Part shown: positions 6,354-8,445 of the stretch, piece after piece | Layout of the letters: every line of letters starts with the position of its first letter | How positions within the stretch are numbered: position 1 is the first letter of the stretch | The notes under the pieces: model-generated | What the model saw: the letters and a program-made list of their open reading frames with translations, nothing else | The model's database searches: none | Told to the model about the DNA's origin: nothing | Translations under genes and position numbers: made by a program | Origin: JBEKCP01 sp050014815 | GTDB lineage: Bacteria; Planctomycetota; Planctomycetia; Pirellulales; Thermoguttaceae | Length of the DNA stretch: 8,445 bases | Direction of reading: 5' to 3' | NCBI GenBank assembly: GCA_050014815.1 | Contig: JBEKCP010000241.1 | Location: 1-8,445, forward strand

Positions 6354-7043
6354 ATAGGCTCCGGCGTTGTCTTCCGGGGCTTCGCCCATGATGACCGCGG
6401 TGCCGCCGGCCGTGCCGAGCCGCGTACACCCCCGGTCGAGGAAGGCGCAGGCGCTTCGGTAATCGCGGACGCCGCCGGAGGCCTTCACGCCCATGACCTG
6501 GCCGACCGTCTTGACCATGATGTCGATGACCTCCGGAGTGGCCGAGCCCGCGCCGAAGCCGGTCGAGGTCTTGACGAAGTCGGCGCCGGCGTCGCGGGCG
6601 ATCTGGCATGCCTTGGCAACGCCCTCGGGAGCGAGGTAGCCGGTCTCGAGAATGACTTTCACGAGCACGCCCGGGAACTTCTTCGCCTCGGCGACGACCG
6701 CCTCGATGTCGCGGCGGACCCACGCGTAGTCGCCCGAGAGGAACTTGCCGATGTTCATGACCATGTCCAACTCTTCTGCGCCGTCCTGCATGCCCAGCCG
6801 TGCTTCGAGGGCCTTCACTTCAGGGCGATGGGCGCCGTGGGGAAAGCCGACGACCATGCAGGTCTTGACGCCGGTACCCTGGAGTATCTCGGCGACCAGG
6901 GCGACGTCGCTGGGACGGACGCAAACGCTGGCCGTTCTGAACTTCTTGCCCAGTTCGGCGGCCTCACGAATGTCCTTGTCGGTCAGTTCGGCCTTCAGCG
7001 CCGAATGGTCGATCGTGGCGGCGATTTCTTGTCGGGTACGCAT
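6351..7043 (-). CDS. deoC: Deoxyribose-phosphate aldolase (DeoC family)
   Basis: The 230-residue protein is a DERA-type TIM barrel of normal length (about 220-260). It has the opening TIDHSALK (10-17), GFPHG (66-70), the strand ELDMVMNIG with Asp93, VKVILET (128-134), the Schiff-base Lys158 in VKTSTGFG, and the second active-site lysine Lys187 in VKASGGVR. All residues needed for class I catalysis are therefore present. The known reaction is reversible cleavage of 2-deoxyribose 5-phosphate to glyceraldehyde 3-phosphate and acetaldehyde, in the cytoplasm. The neighbours are two dehydrogenases and no nucleoside phosphorylase, phosphopentomutase or kinase. That raises the possibility of a different substrate than in nucleoside salvage. 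The ATG at 7043 has GGAG at 7056-7053 with 9-base spacing; the longer open frame overlapping the SDR gene is rejected. The gap to the SDR gene is 65 bases. Confidence 0.95.
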   Translation of the reverse strand: MRTRQEIAATIDHSALKAELTDKDIREAAELGKKFRTASVCVRPSDVALVAEILQGTGVKTCMVVGFPHGAHRPEVKALEARLGMQDGAEELDMVMNIGKFLSGDYAWVRRDIEAVVAEAKKFPGVLVKVILETGYLAPEGVAKACQIARDAGADFVKTSTGFGAGSATPEVIDIMVKTVGQVMGVKASGGVRDYRSACAFLDRGCTRLGTAGGTAVIMGEAPEDNAGAY

Positions 7044-7108
7044 GGAATTGATCTCCAGATGATCGTAAGTGGCAACAAAATGGAATTCTCGAAAATCCAG
7101 GTTCAGCT

Positions 7109-7891
7109 CTAATGCATCTCGCGGCCGCCGGTGATGTTGATGGCCTGACCGGTCATGTACGCAGCTCCGTCCGAGGCCAAAAACGTCGTCACAGCAACCA
7201 CGTCCTCGACGTGCGACAGCCGGCCCAGGGGCACCTTGGAAGTGAACTTCTTGACGACCTCGCTCATCGGCAGCTTCATCGTCTCGACGTAGTCCTTCGA
7301 AACGTTGTTCCACACGCCGGTGTTCTCGGTAATGCCCGGGCAGACGCAATTGACGCGAATGGCCGGCGCCAACTCGAAGGCCAGGGCCTGGGTCAGGCCG
7401 ATGATCGCGGCCTTCGCGGCCGAATAGTGGCCCATCAGCGCCGATCCGGTCTTGCCCGACTTCGACGAGAAATTGACGATGTTTCCCGAGCCGGCCTTCT
7501 TCATGATCGGCACAACCTCCTTGATGAAAAGGAACGTGCCCTTGCAGTTGACGGCGAAGACCGCGTCCCAATTCTCGGGCGAGATATCCTCGACCTTGTT
7601 CCCTTGCCCCACGGTGCCGGCGACGTTTACCAGCACGTCGATCCGGCCGCCGAAGGCGTCGACCGCCGCGGCGACGACGCGCTTCACCTGGTCGTGGCGG
7701 GTAACGTCGGCGGCCAGCCCGCGGTAACGGCCGCCAAGCCCCTGCAGTTCGGCGCACGCGGCATCCAGCGCCGCCTGATCCAGATCCGTGATGAAAACCT
7801 TGCCGCCGGTCTCGCAGAATCGCCGCGCCAGGCCCTTGCCAATCGAGCCGGCGGCTCCGGTGACGAGAATGACCTTGCCTTCAAAGTTCAC
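7109..7891 (-). CDS. NAD-dependent short-chain dehydrogenase (classical SDR)
   Basis: The 260-residue protein is a classical SDR of standard length. It has the glycine motif TGAAGSIG (11-18), Asp36 after the second strand (NAD preference) and DV at 62-63. The usual NNAG appears as NVAG (89-92). The catalytic residues are Asn115, Ser143, Tyr156 and Lys160 (YSAAK), followed by CPGI and the C-terminal TGQAINITGG. It should oxidise or reduce a secondary alcohol, probably of a sugar acid, sugar or polyol, in the cytoplasm. The start is GTG at 7891, supported by AAGGAG at 7905-7900 with 8-base spacing and by the N-terminus NFEGKVILVTG. It is first gene of the SDR-deoC-MDR operon and lies about 65 bases below the start site of a strong promoter. 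The substrate is not readable; 3-oxoacyl reductase-type roles are less likely given the partners. Confidence 0.94.
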   Translation of the reverse strand: MNFEGKVILVTGAAGSIGKGLARRFCETGGKVFITDLDQAALDAACAELQGLGGRYRGLAADVTRHDQVKRVVAAAVDAFGGRIDVLVNVAGTVGQGNKVEDISPENWDAVFAVNCKGTFLFIKEVVPIMKKAGSGNIVNFSSKSGKTGSALMGHYSAAKAAIIGLTQALAFELAPAIRVNCVCPGITENTGVWNNVSKDYVETMKLPMSEVVKKFTSKVPLGRLSHVEDVVAVTTFLASDGAAYMTGQAINITGGREMH

Positions 7892-7962
7892 GGCTGATGC
7901 TCCTTGCGTTCCCGGAAAATCGCGGTTTGCGAGGCTATGGCCCCAACGCGACGCAAGCCTGA

Positions 7963-7990
7963 ATTATACGGTATCCTGCGACGGTTTCAA
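7963..7990 (-). promoter_or_regulatory. Strong sigma70-type promoter of the SDR-deoC-MDR operon
   Basis: TTGAAA (7990-7985, 5 of 6 to consensus) is followed after 16 bases by a perfect TATAAT (7968-7963) on the - strand. Transcription would start near 7956, giving a leader of about 65 bases. A TTGCG...CGCAA inverted repeat (7927-7931 and 7952-7956) overlaps the start region and could be an operator, but the arms are only 5 bases. This is the best promoter match in the window. Confidence 0.65.
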
Positions 7991-8053
7991 GACAGTCAAC
8001 GCCGCAATCCGCAAGATCGAGCGGTCCGTTCTCCGGTGGAGGTTGACGGCCTC

Positions 8054-8082
8054 TTGCACATCCTGGCTTGATCTGCCATAAT
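8054..8082 (+). promoter_or_regulatory. Candidate promoter for the divergent gene at 8161
   Basis: CATAAT (8077-8082) matches the -10 consensus in 5 of 6 positions. The -35 candidate TTGCAC (8054-8059), 17 bases upstream, matches in only 3 of 6. The start would fall near 8089, about 70 bases before the ATG. With the - strand promoter at 7963-7990 it makes the 269-base gap a divergent promoter region, with about 60 bases between the two -35 boxes. Confidence 0.35.
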
Positions 8083-8160
8083 CAAGGCTGCCTTCCGCGG
8101 GGCGTTCCGTGCGCCCTGCGCCCGCCAACTACATCCCACCTTCGCGTCATAGGAGAACCC

Positions 8161-8445
8161 ATGCACGCCCGCTGCTGGCAAGTCCTGCTTCTGGCGGCCG
8201 TCGCGGCCACGAGTGCCGCGCGCCCGACGGCCGCCGTTTCCGCCGACGCTCCGAAATCCGATGTCCCGTCCTGCTTCGTCAAGCGGGCGACCTGGCAGGA
8301 GACCCTGCTGGCCTCCCATGCAGAGACCGAAGGCGGCCTGGATCTGCTGGGCACGATGCAGGACACGGCCACCGGCGGCCGAAGGCAATCGAGCCGCTCG
8401 TTTACGGCGTCCTACGATTCGCTGACGCGCCGCGGCCTCGTGAAG
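8161..8445 (+). CDS. Secreted protein of unknown function, N-terminal part
   Basis: The frame is open from the ATG at 8161 to the window edge (95 codons), and the gene is cut by the edge. AGGAG at 8151-8155 with 5-base spacing supports this start. Residues 1-28 form a signal peptide (CWQVLLLAAVAATSAA core, then TAAVSADA). The mature part begins with SDVPSCFVKRATWQETLLAS, which reminds me of N-termini of exported planctomycete proteins with FVKxxTWQET-type openings, but I cannot name the family. No domain is recognisable in what is left. It diverges from the SDR operon across a 269-base gap, so shared regulation is possible but not shown. Confidence 0.65.
   Translation, partial: MHARCWQVLLLAAVAATSAARPTAAVSADAPKSDVPSCFVKRATWQETLLASHAETEGGLDLLGTMQDTATGGRRQSSRSFTASYDSLTRRGLVK

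Noticed and set aside
5380..6357. Open + strand frame of 325 codons antisense to the MDR dehydrogenase
   Set aside because: The - strand protein has all zinc ligands and the NAD motif. The + strand product is Arg/Ala/Gly-rich with no motif, a shadow.
6337..6723. N-terminal extension of the MDR dehydrogenase to 6723
   Set aside because: The extra residues are an out-of-frame reading of deoC. The family N-terminus and ribosome site point to 6336.
7044..7757. N-terminal extension of DeoC to 7757 (a possible SDR-DeoC fusion)
   Set aside because: The extension reads the SDR gene in the wrong frame. DeoC of normal length starts at 7043 with GGAG upstream, so there is no fusion.
7112..7897. Open + strand frame of 261 codons antisense to the SDR gene
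   Set aside because: It is a shadow of a gene with intact catalytic tetrad. Composition is His/Arg/Gly-rich and there is no ribosome site.
1..8445. CRISPR array, tRNA or rRNA gene, intact transposon, prophage or toxin-antitoxin genes
   Set aside because: No regularly spaced repeats, cloverleaf-like gene, terminal inverted repeats around an intact transposase, or related proteins were seen on either strand.

Overview
The window looks like chromosomal DNA of a planctomycete, probably from the Pirellulales group. This is inferred from gene content and was not tested by a search. The signs are high G+C, exported DUF1080 (3-keto-glycoside hydrolase type) and twin-arginine Gfo/Idh/MocA oxidoreductases side by side, a secreted HEAT-repeat protein, and remnants of a YVTN beta-propeller/cytochrome c protein and of an integrase.

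Layout. Bases 25-660 (+) encode an exported DUF1080 protein. Bases 661-1077 hold no intact gene: a small hairpin, the N-terminal remnant of an integrase on the + strand, and a frameshifted HEAT-repeat scrap on the - strand that meet near 941-951. Next on the - strand come a secreted HEAT-repeat protein (1078-1881) with its own promoter, and a tandem pair of paralogous TAT-exported oxidoreductases (3391-4626, then 2023-3315). The pair reads from a promoter at 4687-4717. Upstream of that promoter is the C-terminal stub of a third paralogue (4718-4858). It is followed by a + strand YVTN/cytochrome c gene reduced to its two ends (4988-5288).

The best defined unit is the - strand operon 7891->5299: an SDR dehydrogenase, a DeoC-type aldolase and a zinc-dependent medium-chain dehydrogenase. 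It starts at a near-consensus sigma70-type promoter (7963-7990). The deoC stop codon overlaps the Shine-Dalgarno sequence of the last gene. A divergent gene for an unidentified secreted protein starts at 8161 and runs off the window.

How the genes may work together. The oxidoreductases and the DUF1080 protein carry export signals and fit the 3-keto-glycoside route, in which a sugar is oxidised and the glycosidic bond then cleaved outside the cytoplasm. The SDR-aldolase-MDR operon is cytoplasmic and fits catabolism of a (deoxy)sugar or polyol through two NAD-linked oxidations and a retro-aldol cleavage. Its substrate cannot be read from the sequence. No RNA gene, CRISPR array, intact transposon or convincing rho-independent terminator was seen.
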